Of a stretch of 64,000 bases of DNA, positions 45,076 to 54,045 are shown one piece after another (positions within the stretch are counted from its first letter, which is position 1; each line of letters begins with the position of its first letter). Source of the stretch: Prevotellaceae bacterium (GTDB lineage Bacteria > Bacteroidota > Bacteroidia > Bacteroidales > Paludibacteraceae); the NCBI GenBank assembly GCA_031271815.1, contig JAISVA010000017.1, positions 40,466-104,465 of the forward strand. Direction: 5' to 3'. Below the pieces are notes generated by a model. The model was not told where the DNA came from and did no database searches. It was given only the letters and a program-made list of their open reading frames with translations. Position numbers and translations under genes: made by a program.

Positions 45076-45114
45076 TTCGATATTATATAGCCGGTTTTTC
45101 GATATTATATCGAA
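45076..45114. promoter_or_regulatory. Candidate operator: TTCGATATTATATCGAA palindrome with upstream half repeat
   Basis: Perfect 17-base palindrome at 45098-45114, and TTCGATATTATAT at 45076-45088 repeats its first 13 bases. Start-to-start spacing is 22 bases, two helical turns, as expected for two dimers on one face. The pair lies about 83-121 bases upstream of the XRE gene start (44993). Confidence 0.6.
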
Positions 45115-45325
45115 TGTTTTTGGCAGGCTGTTTCCGGAATTTGAAGTTTATTTGTGTATCCGATTAACGGCTAGGTTTAGTATGACAAAGTAGGATAAAC
45201 TTCTTTTTTAGCCTTTTTCCTATAAACAAAGAGTTGTGTTTGAAATCAGTAAATCAGTTTTACTTCATTTCAAACGTCACATAAAACACCACCGACTCTT
45301 AAACGGGGAAAGGCAACACAGCAAG
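45115..45325. other. Intergenic, no gene recognised
   Basis: Possible weak stem between AAAGAGTTGTGTTTGAAA and the TTTCAAACGTCACATAAAAC region, nothing stronger. No open frame of note. Confidence 0.35.
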
Positions 45326-45464
45326 GGGTTGCTCAAAAGAACGCAAATGACGCAAAATAGGCGAAATTTACGCAAATAAAAATGTTAATAAATTTTTATT
45401 TAATCAAAAAGAATTTATGCTGATTTGTGTTTTTTGCGTTCTAAAAAACTTTTGGGACAACTTC
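45326..45464. repeat. Long hairpin repeat, copy F (divergent)
   Basis: Ends GGGTTGCTCAAAAG and CTTTTGGGACAACTTC; inner arms GAACGCAAATGACGCAAAAT and TTTGCGTTCTAAAAAA. Its centre (AAAATGTTAATAAATTTTTA) differs from A-E and G but matches half copy H. Confidence 0.75.
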
Positions 45465-45483
45465 TTGTTTTTGTTAGAAATTT

Positions 45484-45522
45484 CCCCTTTGGCGCAAGAT
45501 AGCCTAAACTTGCGCCAAGGGG
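45484..45522 (-). terminator. Hairpin downstream of the GPH symporter gene
   Basis: CCCCTTTGGCGCAAG at 45484-45498 pairs with CTTGCGCCAAGGGG at 45509-45522 with one bulge and a 10-base loop. It lies 34 bases past the symporter stop; no clear T-run follows on the minus strand. Confidence 0.6.
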
Positions 45523-45555
45523 AGCAAAGAAAAATAACTTCACGCCTTTGCATTT

Positions 45556-47181
45556 TTATAAATAAGAATTTAAAATAGGCTCTTCAAACTCTTTCGCTTT
45601 CAACCTGCGCTCGGTTAATTGGGTGGTTATTTCATCCATTTTTTCCTGGTTTAACGGATAGAAGCACATAAATCCGGCAGTAATAACCGCAACTACCGCG
45701 GGCACCCAACTCATCAGCATCACGATTCCTTCGCTTGCGCCCTGAATGGCAACCGCATCGCCGCCCTTATAACCGTAGCAGGAAAGAACGGCGCCGGTGA
45801 TTATTCCGGCAACGCCGCCGCCGAATTTGGTGGCGAAAGAACCGGCGGAATAAATCAGTCCGGTTGCGCGGCGACCGTTTTTATAATCTGAATAATCGGC
45901 TGCATCGCCAAGCATCACGAAGAAGAGCGTCGGGAAGATGGCGGCGGCAAATTCGGAAATAATTCCAATGACGAAAATCGCCGCCGTATCCTGCGGGCTG
46001 CAGAAATAAAGCAGTGCATTGACCGTTCCGGAAAAGAGAAGCGCCCCGATGAAAAGGTTCTTTTTACCGAAACGGCGGCTCAACTGCGCCGTAATCATAG
46101 CGCCGGCAATGGATGCCAGCATCAGGCAAATCATATATGAGGCTGCCAGCAGTTGATTGTGAATGTAGTGGGTGAAATAAATCACGGTAATTCCCTGCTT
46201 AATAGCGTTATATACGTTAAACAGCAATCCGACAATCAGCATAACAAGCCATGGCTTGTTGCGGATAAGGTCGAAGAAATCGCGCTTTAAATTATTTTCC
46301 TGTTCCTTTGGCGGGGTAATCCGTTCCCTTGTATAGTAAAAGGTAATGAAAAGACAGAGTACCAGAACAATTGATAATGTATAAATTGCCTTGCTGTAAC
46401 CCTGCTTTTGGTCTATAATCGAAATGCTTGAAACATCCAGGCCGTTCTCTCCGGTAACGATAAAAGAGTAAGAAACCCCGCTTTCCATCGAGAAACTTTT
46501 GTCGGCGGTAGCCACAGTGTCCGTAGCCGAAGCATCGTTCCACCGGAAAAGGGCAATACCGTCTTTGGTTTTGATGTTAACGTTTTCAACGTCTTGAGGA
46601 GCGGAGACAACCACTTCATACCTATCGCTGTCAACAGGGGTAACGGATACGGCCGGATTAACATTGCCAAACATTGCCACTAAGTAGAGCAGCGAACCCT
46701 GTACCACCATTCCACCGGCAAAAGCGCCCGCCATACGATAGGAACCGATGCTTGTGCGCTCTTTGTCGTCGCCGGTCATCACCGCCATCAACGCTCCGTA
46801 AGGGATGTTGTTTGCCGTATATACCAGCGTAAAGAGGATGTAGGTGGTGTAGGCGTAAACAATTTTCCATTCCATCGACCAGTCGGGCGAAGTAAAGAGC
46901 AATGAAAGGATGATGCCGAGAGGCAATGCCGACCAAAGAATCCAGGGGCGGAAGTTTCCGTACCTGGATTTGGTACGGTCGCCTATTACTCCCATAAAAA
47001 TATCGCTCACGCCATCGCCAAAACGGGCAAGGAGAAACAACAACCCCACGGTTGCCGGCGTAAGTCCGAATACATCCGTGTAGAAAATGAATAAAAATAT
47101 AGAAACTCCTCTCCATGCGATGTTTGCCGAGGCATCGCCCAACGCGTATGCGATTTTTTCTTTTACCGAAACTTTTTCCAT
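45556..47181 (-). CDS. GPH-family sugar:cation symporter with extracytoplasmic insert
   Basis: 541 residues, longer than the usual 450. N-terminal YALGDASANIAWRGVSIFL and GDGVSDIFMGVIGDRTKSRYGNFRPWILW are the family markers (first loop GDxxxxxxxGxxxDRTxxxxGxxRP), and twelve helices can be drawn. An insert of about 80 residues (178-258, DSDRYEVVVSAPQDVENVNI to GENGLDVSSISI) lies after helix 6, hydrophilic, beta-like and possibly on the outside. It would import a sugar, glycoside or uronide with sodium or proton. A SDR gene lies upstream on the same strand, but a hairpin repeat separates them. Confidence 0.88.
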   Translation of the reverse strand: MEKVSVKEKIAYALGDASANIAWRGVSIFLFIFYTDVFGLTPATVGLLFLLARFGDGVSDIFMGVIGDRTKSRYGNFRPWILWSALPLGIILSLLFTSPDWSMEWKIVYAYTTYILFTLVYTANNIPYGALMAVMTGDDKERTSIGSYRMAGAFAGGMVVQGSLLYLVAMFGNVNPAVSVTPVDSDRYEVVVSAPQDVENVNIKTKDGIALFRWNDASATDTVATADKSFSMESGVSYSFIVTGENGLDVSSISIIDQKQGYSKAIYTLSIVLVLCLFITFYYTRERITPPKEQENNLKRDFFDLIRNKPWLVMLIVGLLFNVYNAIKQGITVIYFTHYIHNQLLAASYMICLMLASIAGAMITAQLSRRFGKKNLFIGALLFSGTVNALLYFCSPQDTAAIFVIGIISEFAAAIFPTLFFVMLGDAADYSDYKNGRRATGLIYSAGSFATKFGGGVAGIITGAVLSCYGYKGGDAVAIQGASEGIVMLMSWVPAVVAVITAGFMCFYPLNQEKMDEITTQLTERRLKAKEFEEPILNSYL

Positions 47182-47210
47182 TGATTTAACTTTGTTATTA
47201 GTATTTATTG

Positions 47211-47280
47211 GCGCGAACGCATGAACACACGAAAGCGCGAATTAATTCGTACCATCACGCTTTCGTGCGTTCGCGCTTTT
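47211..47280. repeat. GCGCGAA-type hairpin
   Basis: GGCGCGAACGCATGAACACA and GAAAGCGCGAATTAATTCGT pair with ATCACGCTTTCGTGCGTTCG and the CGCGCTTTT that follows. Between the symporter and SDR genes. Confidence 0.7.
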
Positions 47281-47283
47281 AAT

Positions 47284-48042
47284 TTATTCCGGGACGCAAA
47301 GCAACTCATCCTTCACCGATTTTGCCTTTTCTGCGGCAGCTTCCACGTTCATCCCCGTATAATCCTGCGCGTTAAACCAGGCTCCGCTCACACCATTGTC
47401 GAGCAAAGCGGGGACAATGGCGCCGGGGATTGAGCTTTCAACCGGATTCGGAGCATTCGGTCCGCCAAGGTCGGTGCGCAGCCAGCCCGGGTCGAGCAGG
47501 TTCATCGTGACGCCTGTCCCTTTCAGTTTCGGAGCCACGTCCTGCACATATTTTGTCAACGCTGCTTTACTTGCCGAATAGGCTGCCAGTTCCGGTTCCT
47601 TGCGGATGCCGCTTGTGGTATTTACCAGCCGTCCAAACCCGTTGGCAATCATTTTCGGCGCAAAGTGCCGGCAAATTTGCACAACTGCAATAACATTTGT
47701 TTCAAAGCTCAAGCGGTAATCTTCTGCCGGAACCGTCCAGAATTCGGGTGTGTATTTGGTCATTACCGCTGCGTTATTGAACACAATATCGACTTGCGGC
47801 ACAAGGCTGTCTATCTCATTCAGCATCGACTGTACCTCGTCGGCTTTCGACAATTCGGCTTGCACGGCGAAAACTTTCACGCCTTTTTTCTCCAATTCGG
47901 CTTTCAATTCTTTTGTATGCGAAAGTTCGCGACTGTGTAAAATCAGATTACAGCCCAAACCGGCCATGCATAAAGCAACCTGCTTTCCTACTCCCCTGCT
48001 TGCTCCGGTTATCAGAGCGTATTTTCCTTGAACGTTTACCAT
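47284..48042 (-). CDS. Short-chain dehydrogenase/reductase, substrate unknown
   Basis: 252 residues. Cofactor loop LITGASRGVGKQVALC, NNAAVMT and catalytic S-Y-K: Ser in LVNTTSGIRK, Tyr-x-x-x-Lys in AAYSASKAALTKY. The ITGASRGVG form and NLLDPGWLRTDLGGPNAP segment fit NAD(P)-dependent SDRs that oxidise or reduce sugar-like or lipid substrates. No partner gene fixes the substrate. It has its own ribosome site and points the same way as the symporter. Confidence 0.85.
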   Translation of the reverse strand: MVNVQGKYALITGASRGVGKQVALCMAGLGCNLILHSRELSHTKELKAELEKKGVKVFAVQAELSKADEVQSMLNEIDSLVPQVDIVFNNAAVMTKYTPEFWTVPAEDYRLSFETNVIAVVQICRHFAPKMIANGFGRLVNTTSGIRKEPELAAYSASKAALTKYVQDVAPKLKGTGVTMNLLDPGWLRTDLGGPNAPNPVESSIPGAIVPALLDNGVSGAWFNAQDYTGMNVEAAAEKAKSVKDELLCVPE

Positions 48043-48083
48043 AAAATTTTTATTTTTTTGTTAGATTATTGTTGCGCTTACAT

Positions 48084-48515
48084 TCAGTATAAAGTAAAAC
48101 GAACCGGCATTGTAAAACAGGAAGCAACATTTTCGCCTTTTACTTTTGCAGGAATAAAATCGGGCATTAGACTTACAGCTAATATTGCCTCTTTGTCGAG
48201 CATTTCATGAACTGATCGTACTACTACAATGTTAGAAATCCGTCCATTTTCTCGTATTACCATTTTTATAACCACTGTTCCTTGAAAGCTACTTTCCATT
48301 GCATGTATCGGATATTTTAAATTTCGATTTATAAATTCGATCATTGCTTTATTTCCTCCCGGAAAAGAGGCAAAAGTATCAGGATTCAAATAAACAACCG
48401 TTCCGTCAGGCAATGTATCCGTTTGATAACTTTTCGGAGAATCAATGCCCTCTTCCGCCCACAACGCATGATTAAAGACGAAAAAGAAACCGACAGCGAT
48501 GAAAAGGTGTTTCAT
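48084..48515 (-). CDS. Energy transducer TonB C-terminal domain protein
   Basis: 143 residues from ATG at 48515, which begins a signal peptide (MKHLFIAVGFFFVFNHALWA); the longer frame to 48641 is rejected. The rest is the TonB_C fold: FINRNLKYPIHAMESSFQGTVVIKMVIREN GRISNIVVVRSVHEMLDKEAILAV. It lacks the usual N-terminal membrane anchor and proline linker, so it is more likely a periplasmic TonB-domain protein than a full energy transducer. Family start QGTVVIKM matches Bacteroidetes TonB-type proteins. Confidence 0.8.
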   Translation of the reverse strand: MKHLFIAVGFFFVFNHALWAEEGIDSPKSYQTDTLPDGTVVYLNPDTFASFPGGNKAMIEFINRNLKYPIHAMESSFQGTVVIKMVIRENGRISNIVVVRSVHEMLDKEAILAVSLMPDFIPAKVKGENVASCFTMPVRFTLY

Positions 48516-48693
48516 AGAAAAACTTTTATAGAATACAAAGAAACGCAAATTGTTTAAAAGATTTATGAAACTATTCAATTTTTTATGCTGTCTGTTTTTT
48601 ATTATTTTCCGGAGAAGTAAATCCAATAAGGCAAATTTCATTCATTTATGCTATCTATTTAATGATTCGCAGGGTTTCTTATCCGTTTTTTCG

Positions 48694-48701
48694 TATATTT
48701 G
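48694..48701 (+). promoter_or_regulatory. -7 box ahead of proA
   Basis: TATATTTG, 31 bases before the proA ATG. The -33 is weak. Confidence 0.5.
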
Positions 48702-48732
48702 ACACTTAATTACAAAAAACAATTCTTAATAT

Positions 48733-49986
48733 ATGACACAACATATTTCCTGGGGAGAAAATGCGTTAGCCGCTTCCCGTAAATTGAATTTGATTCCGGA
48801 TGAATTAATCAAAAAAGTACTTTTCGCCGTAGCCGATGAGGCGGTTGCCAAAACGGACGTAATCCTCGTAGCCAATCAAAAGGACTTGGATGCAATGGAC
48901 AAATCCGATCCGATGTACGACCGGCTGCTGCTCAACGCCGACCGGATCGCCGGCATAGCATCCGATATTCGCAACGTGGCGACCTTGCCTACGCCGCTTG
49001 GAAAAGTACTGGAGCAGCGGACATTACCCAACGGATTGAATCTGTCGAAAATCAGCGTGCCGTTTGGTGTCATCGGCATAATTTATGAAGCTCGTCCGAA
49101 TGTGAGTTTCGACGTTTTTTCGCTTTGCTTTAAATCTGGAAATGTTTGCGTGCTGAAGGGCGGAACGGATGCTTATCATTCCAATTCAGCCATCGTTGCG
49201 CTTATCCGGGAAGTCCTGGAGCGTTTTGAGATGGATAAAAACATGATTCACCTGTTGCCTGCCGGGCGCGAAGCAACGGCTGAATTGCTCAATGCGGTCG
49301 ATTATGTTGATTTGATCATTCCGCGCGGCAGTCAGGGCCTGATCAATTTTGTGCGCGACAATGCCCGCGTGCCGGTGATCGAAACCGGGGCGGGAGTTTG
49401 CCACACCTATTTCGATGAGTTTGGCGACAGCGAAAAAGGCGCCACGATTATCAATAATGCAAAAACGCGTCGCGTGAGCGTTTGTAATGCTCTCGACTGT
49501 TTGATTATCAATGAAAAACGCCTTTCCGACCTGCCGTTTTTATGCAAAATGCTGGCAGAGAGCAACGTTGTGATTGAGGCGGATGTGAAAGCATATACTT
49601 TCCTGAACGGAAAATATCCTGCAAACCTGTTGGAAAAGGCAACCGGTGAAAGTTTCGGAACAGAATTTCAAAGCTACCGTATGAGCATTAAAACGGTATC
49701 CGGTATCCACGAAGCCATTGAACATATTTCCAGATACAGTTCCGGGCACAGCGAGGCAATTATCTCCGAAAATGAGGAAAACATCGCTGTTTTCGACAAA
49801 CAGGTAGATGCCGCATGTGTGTATAGCAACGCTTCAACGGCTTTTACCGATGGCGCACAGTTCGGAATGGGAGCCGAAATCGGCATCAGCACGCAAAAGC
49901 TACATGCTCGCGGTCCGATGGCATTGCCCGAATTGACAAGTTACAAATGGATAATAAAAGGAGATGGACAGATACGTGCAAAGTAA
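48733..49986 (+). CDS. proA: Gamma-glutamyl phosphate reductase
   Basis: 417 residues. Aldehyde dehydrogenase fold with [45 protein letters not shown], and the catalytic Cys in [16 protein letters not shown]. It reduces gamma-glutamyl phosphate to the semialdehyde in proline synthesis. proB is not adjacent here. Its last 23 bases overlap the start of the phosphatase gene. Confidence 0.96.
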   Translation: MTQHISWGENALAASRKLNLIPDELIKKVLFAVADEAVAKTDVILVANQKDLDAMDKSDPMYDRLLLNADRIAGIASDIRNVATLPTPLGKVLEQRTLPNGLNLSKISVPFGVIGIIYEARPNVSFDVFSLCFKSGNVCVLKGGTDAYHSNSAIVALIREVLERFEMDKNMIHLLPAGREATAELLNAVDYVDLIIPRGSQGLINFVRDNARVPVIETGAGVCHTYFDEFGDSEKGATIINNAKTRRVSVCNALDCLIINEKRLSDLPFLCKMLAESNVVIEADVKAYTFLNGKYPANLLEKATGESFGTEFQSYRMSIKTVSGIHEAIEHISRYSSGHSEAIISENEENIAVFDKQVDAACVYSNASTAFTDGAQFGMGAEIGISTQKLHARGPMALPELTSYKWIIKGDGQIRAK

Positions 49987-50521
49987 AAAAACTGGTTGGC
50001 TGATTTTTTGCCTGCTGATATATTCACCGGCGCTTTTCTCTCAAACTGCCGTCAAGATAGACCGTTTGGGGTTAACGAATCTGTATCGGATTGACGAAGG
50101 TCTCTTTCGTTCGGAGCAGCCGGATAAGCTGGATTTTATGAATTTCGGAAAGCTTGGAATAACGGAAGTGCTGAATCTGCGGCTTTGGCATTCGGATAAG
50201 GATGAGGCAAAAAATATGAACCTGACTTTACACAGGGTTCCGATGCGCGCCGGAAATATTAAGGACAGTGATGTTGTACAGGCGCTTAAAATCATTCGTG
50301 ACAGAAAAGGCGGCATGTTGATTCATTGCCGGCATGGTTCGGACAGGACTGGGGTTATCGTTGCAATGTACCGCGTTGTTTTTCAGAATTATACGAAAGA
50401 ACAGGCGATTGAAGAGATGACCAACGGCGGTTTCGGTTTCCATACGATCTATTCAAATATCATCGAATACATCCGACGGGCCGACATTGAAAAAATCAAA
50501 AATCAAATGACGGCGGAATAA
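49964..50521 (+). CDS. Secreted dual-specificity-type phosphatase
   Basis: 185 residues. Signal-like N-terminal hydrophobic segment ([15 protein letters not shown]), then [20 protein letters not shown] and the catalytic loop [10 protein letters not shown] with Cys 122 and Arg 128 (HCx5RTG form). The Cys-based dual-specificity/atypical group includes phosphatases acting on phospho-tyrosine, lipid or inositol phosphates, so the substrate is unknown. A probable signal peptide suggests the envelope. It has an AAAGGAG ribosome site inside proA and is co-transcribed with it. Confidence 0.85.
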   Translation: MDRYVQSKKTGWLIFCLLIYSPALFSQTAVKIDRLGLTNLYRIDEGLFRSEQPDKLDFMNFGKLGITEVLNLRLWHSDKDEAKNMNLTLHRVPMRAGNIKDSDVVQALKIIRDRKGGMLIHCRHGSDRTGVIVAMYRVVFQNYTKEQAIEEMTNGGFGFHTIYSNIIEYIRRADIEKIKNQMTAE

Positions 50522-50656
50522 TTAAATTAACAGGTGCCTGTCCCGTATTACCTCTAAATCCCTTGAAGGACAGGACTGTTAAGTTATTATGTAAATATCT
50601 AGAAATCATTCTGCAGGAATGGAGCGTTCGTCAGAAAACAGATTGGAAAACAGCCG
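50522..50656. other. Intergenic, no gene recognised
   Basis: Contains ACAGGTGCCTGTCCCGTATTAC and GCGTTCGTCAGAAAACAG; no open frame of note. Confidence 0.3.
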
Positions 50657-50814
50657 GCGCTGTCTTTAAGGAACGTGGATGACGCCGGTAACAGGTATTT
50701 TCATGGATAACAAATGAATAGGAGCTATATATCTAATTATCAACAATATAAAAATCTTTATTCATCCGTGTTATCCGTGTCATCTGCGTTCAAAAAGACT
50801 TTTTAGACAGCCCC
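50657..50814. repeat. Long hairpin repeat, copy G
   Basis: Ends GCGCTGTCTTTAAGGAAC and CTTTTTAGACAGCCCC; centre AACAAATGAATAGGAGCTAT, same orientation as B, C and D. Upstream of the SulP gene. Confidence 0.8.
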
Positions 50815-50880
50815 AATCAGGAAATCTTTCCGGATTTCAAAATGAATGCCATTTTTTATTGTGTTCTAAAACATAATTCG

Positions 50881-50888
50881 TAAATTTG
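50881..50888 (+). promoter_or_regulatory. -7 box ahead of the SulP gene
   Basis: TAAATTTG, 31 bases before the ATG at 50920, with TTG at the -33 position (50859-50861). Confidence 0.55.
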
Positions 50889-50919
50889 CACAATTTTTTT
50901 GAATAAAATCAGTGCGTTA

Positions 50920-52641
50920 ATGAAAGCATCATTTTCAGAGGTTTTTTATCCGAAGTTATTTTCTTCACTGAAGGGGTATAATCGCGAGAAATTTACGGCA
51001 GACGCTGTTTCCGGCGTGATTGTCGGGATTGTAGCGATTCCGTTAGCCATTGCCTTTGCGATTGCGTGCGGACCGAAGATCAGTCCTGCTGAAGGGTTGA
51101 TAACAGCTATTATTGCCGGGTTTCTAATCTCTTTACTGGGCGGCTCCAGTGTGCAGATCGGCGGACCAACCGGCGCATTTGTCCCGGTTATTGCACTGAT
51201 CATCCAGCAAAACGGCGTGGGAGGATTGATGATAGCAACCCTCATCGCCGGAATCCTGTTGATTGTGATGGGATTCTGTAAACTGGGAAGCATTATTAAG
51301 TTTGTCCCCTACCCCGTTATCGTCGGTTTTACCGGTGGAATCGCACTTATAATCTTTTCTCAACAGATGAACAACCTTTTCGGGTGGGGCATTAATCCCG
51401 ACGAAATTCCGGCGGATTTTATCCATCAGTGGATGTGTTATTTCCGTTATTTCTCGCAAGTCGACTGGTGGACGCTTGGCGTCGGACTCGCCAGTTTGGC
51501 CATTATTCTTCTTACACCGAAATTTTTTAAAAAAATACCCGGCTCATTCGTTGCTATTCTTATTGTAACGGCAGCCGTTTGGGCGTTAAAAACTTATTTT
51601 GGCATTGATGAAATCAAGACTATCGGAGATTTATACACATTGCCCGAAGGACTTCCGGCGCCGCGTATGCCGCAGGTCGAACTCGAACAGGGACGAACAA
51701 TGCTCGATCTGATTCAGCAGCTTTTCCCTGCCGCGTTCACGATTGCAATGCTCGGATCGATTGAGGCGCTGCTCTCGGCAACGGTTGCCGATGGGGCGAC
51801 AGGCGACAAACACAACTCGAACACCGAGTTAATCGGGCAGGGAATTGCCAACGTGATTGTGCCTTTCTTCGGCGGAATACCGGCTACCGGTGCAATTGCG
51901 CGAACGATGACCAACATCAATAACGGCGGACGTACTCCCGTTGCGGGAATTATCCACGCTTTCGTACTGTTACTTGTACTGCTGTTTCTGACCTGGCTGG
52001 TTGCCTACATTCCGATGACTTGCCTGGCAGCCGTACTGGTTGTGGTCTGTTACAATATGAGCGGCTGGAAAACGTTCGTTTCGCTTGCCAGGAATCCGAA
52101 ATCGGATTTTACCGTTTTAATCGTCACTTTTGCTTTAACGCTCATTTTCGGCCTTTCTACCGGAATCGGAATCGGATTGCTGCTCGCTGTCGTACTTTTT
52201 ATCAGACGTACCAACGAAGCTTCGGTTATCCGTGTTTTTCGCGATGAAATCGACCCAAGTAAAAATCTTGACGTTTCGTTGCACGAAGAAAAGCTCATCA
52301 TTCCGGAAGGGGTTGAAGTGTATGAAATAGATGGTCCTTACTTTTTCGGTGTTGCCAATAAATTCGAAGAGGTGATGAAAGTCATCGGAGACAAACCGAA
52401 AGTACGCATTATTCGTATGAGAAAAGTGCCGTTTATCGACTCAACCGGTATCCATAACCTGGAAACACTGTGCGAGCAATCCAAGCGCGACGGCATACGG
52501 ATTATCCTTTCGGGAGTAAACCGGCACGTGCGTGAAACGCTGGGAAAAGCGGGTTTCTCTAAATTGATAGGCAATGAGTATATTTGTTCCAACATCAACG
52601 AGGCGCTGGAAAAATCGTCACAATTTATTTTAAATTCATAA
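50920..52641 (+). CDS. SulP-family anion transporter with STAS domain
   Basis: 573 residues from ATG at 50920 (the TTG at 50899 is rejected). The membrane part has GVIVGIVAIPLAIAFAIACG and GSSVQIGGPTGAFVPVI (SulP signatures), about ten to twelve helices to residue 410, and the C-terminal STAS domain with IRMRKVPFIDSTGIHNLETL. It may carry sulfate, bicarbonate or another anion; the substrate is not readable. Followed after 39 bases by a glycerate kinase-like gene. Confidence 0.92.
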   Translation: MKASFSEVFYPKLFSSLKGYNREKFTADAVSGVIVGIVAIPLAIAFAIACGPKISPAEGLITAIIAGFLISLLGGSSVQIGGPTGAFVPVIALIIQQNGVGGLMIATLIAGILLIVMGFCKLGSIIKFVPYPVIVGFTGGIALIIFSQQMNNLFGWGINPDEIPADFIHQWMCYFRYFSQVDWWTLGVGLASLAIILLTPKFFKKIPGSFVAILIVTAAVWALKTYFGIDEIKTIGDLYTLPEGLPAPRMPQVELEQGRTMLDLIQQLFPAAFTIAMLGSIEALLSATVADGATGDKHNSNTELIGQGIANVIVPFFGGIPATGAIARTMTNINNGGRTPVAGIIHAFVLLLVLLFLTWLVAYIPMTCLAAVLVVVCYNMSGWKTFVSLARNPKSDFTVLIVTFALTLIFGLSTGIGIGLLLAVVLFIRRTNEASVIRVFRDEIDPSKNLDVSLHEEKLIIPEGVEVYEIDGPYFFGVANKFEEVMKVIGDKPKVRIIRMRKVPFIDSTGIHNLETLCEQSKRDGIRIILSGVNRHVRETLGKAGFSKLIGNEYICSNINEALEKSSQFILNS

Positions 52642-52680
52642 ATAATATCACATTACCATAAATTACAAAAAAGATTATTT

Positions 52681-53577
52681 ATGAGAAGTAAGGTTGCTGA
52701 AATTCGTTACGCTTTCATCGAAAAATTAAAAATGCTGATGTTAGAAGAGTCACTGGTCGAAGATTTGGACAGAATTTATATGCCGATGGCAAATCTGATT
52801 GCGACCGGACTGAACACGGCGGCAAAAACACAAATCATCGGGATAAACGGTGCACAGGGTGCGGGGAAAACAACTTTCGGCAATTTACTTCAGGTAGTTT
52901 TAGAGACAAGTTACGGAATGAAAGTGGTGCACTTGAGCATCGATGATCTTTACTTCAAACGTTCAGCAAGGGAAAAACTGGCTGAAAAAATACACCCTTT
53001 ACTGATTACGAGAGGCGTTCCGGGTACGCACGATATTGCACTGGGCGAACTCGTCCTGAATAAATTGTGCAACGCCGGCGCAAAAGGAACCACGAATATA
53101 CCTCGTTTTAACAAGGCGGTTGACGACCAGTATCCCGAATCCGAATGGAATAAATTTACAGGCAGACCGGACGTAATCCTTTTCGACGGCTGGTTTATGG
53201 GTGCAGTCGAGCAACCCGAATCCGATTTAAAAGAGCCAATCAACGAACTGGAAAAGCTCGAAGACCCCGACGGCGTGTGGCGCACGTTCGTCAACCAGCA
53301 GCTGAAAACAGTCTATAAACCTTTTTTCGACCGGTTGGATTTACTTGTTATGCTGAAAGTACCTTCTTTTGACAAAATATACGAATGGAGGGCATTGCAG
53401 GAAGAAAAACTGCGCATCCGCAACCAGGGGCAAAAAAAACTGCGAATTATGGATGCGAAGGAATTAAAGCGATTTATAGCTCATTATGAAAGGCTTACAA
53501 GACATATTCTCGACGAGATGCCCAAGCGGGCGGACATGCTTTTTCACGTAAACGACAATCACCGGATTTATATTTAA
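52681..53577 (+). CDS. D-glycerate 3-kinase-like P-loop kinase
   Basis: 298 residues. Walker A GAQGAGKTTFGN near 60, SIDDLYFKRSAREKLAEK, then RGVPGTHDIALGELVLNKL, IPRFNKAVDD, DGWFMGA. These match the plant/YggC-type glycerate kinase-like family, distantly related to uridine and pantothenate kinases. It would phosphorylate D-glycerate or a similar small hydroxyl compound with ATP; the exact substrate is inferred. Downstream of SulP on the same strand. Confidence 0.78.
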   Translation: MRSKVAEIRYAFIEKLKMLMLEESLVEDLDRIYMPMANLIATGLNTAAKTQIIGINGAQGAGKTTFGNLLQVVLETSYGMKVVHLSIDDLYFKRSAREKLAEKIHPLLITRGVPGTHDIALGELVLNKLCNAGAKGTTNIPRFNKAVDDQYPESEWNKFTGRPDVILFDGWFMGAVEQPESDLKEPINELEKLEDPDGVWRTFVNQQLKTVYKPFFDRLDLLVMLKVPSFDKIYEWRALQEEKLRIRNQGQKKLRIMDAKELKRFIAHYERLTRHILDEMPKRADMLFHVNDNHRIYI

Positions 53578-53622
53578 ATCCTCTTTTTCTTTTAATTCTA
53601 ACAGGCTGTAGTTTGTAATTTT

Positions 53623-54042
53623 TTAATGCGATATTGTACTTAAAAAGATTTCCCTTTCCGTATTTTCGTTTTCTTTGATAGTTACTTTTACTGCGTCGGA
53701 AGGGATTAATTCGCTGATTTTTTCGGGCCACTCGATAAAACAGAGATTGCCGCTGTAAAAATAATCCTCGTAGCCAAAATCGTAAGCCTCTTCTATTTTG
53801 TTGATGCGGTAAAAGTCAAAATGGAATATTTGCCCGCCTTTGTCTGTGCTGTATTCGTTAACGATAGCGAAAGTCGGACTGTTAATTACATCCTTCACGC
53901 CCAATTCTTCGCAGATGGCTTTGATAAAGGTTGTTTTTCCGGCTCCCATCGAACCGTAAAATACAAACACCTTGTGTTCGCCCATTTGAGAAATAAACTC
54001 TTTTGCGGCAGTTGAAATATCGGCTAATGATTTGATTTTCAT
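53623..54042 (-). CDS. tsaE: tRNA threonylcarbamoyladenosine biosynthesis ATPase TsaE
   Basis: 139 residues. Walker A GSMGAGKTTFIKAIC, SPTFAIVNEYST and the Walker B-like HFDFYRI, with the family's FIEWPEKISELIP. TsaE is the ATPase needed with TsaB and TsaD for the t6A37 modification of ANN-reading tRNAs. It is small as usual. It starts 4 bases after the end of the PorZ-like gene on the same strand. Confidence 0.95.
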   Translation of the reverse strand: MKIKSLADISTAAKEFISQMGEHKVFVFYGSMGAGKTTFIKAICEELGVKDVINSPTFAIVNEYSTDKGGQIFHFDFYRINKIEEAYDFGYEDYFYSGNLCFIEWPEKISELIPSDAVKVTIKENENTEREIFLSTISH

Positions 54043-54045
54043 TCG

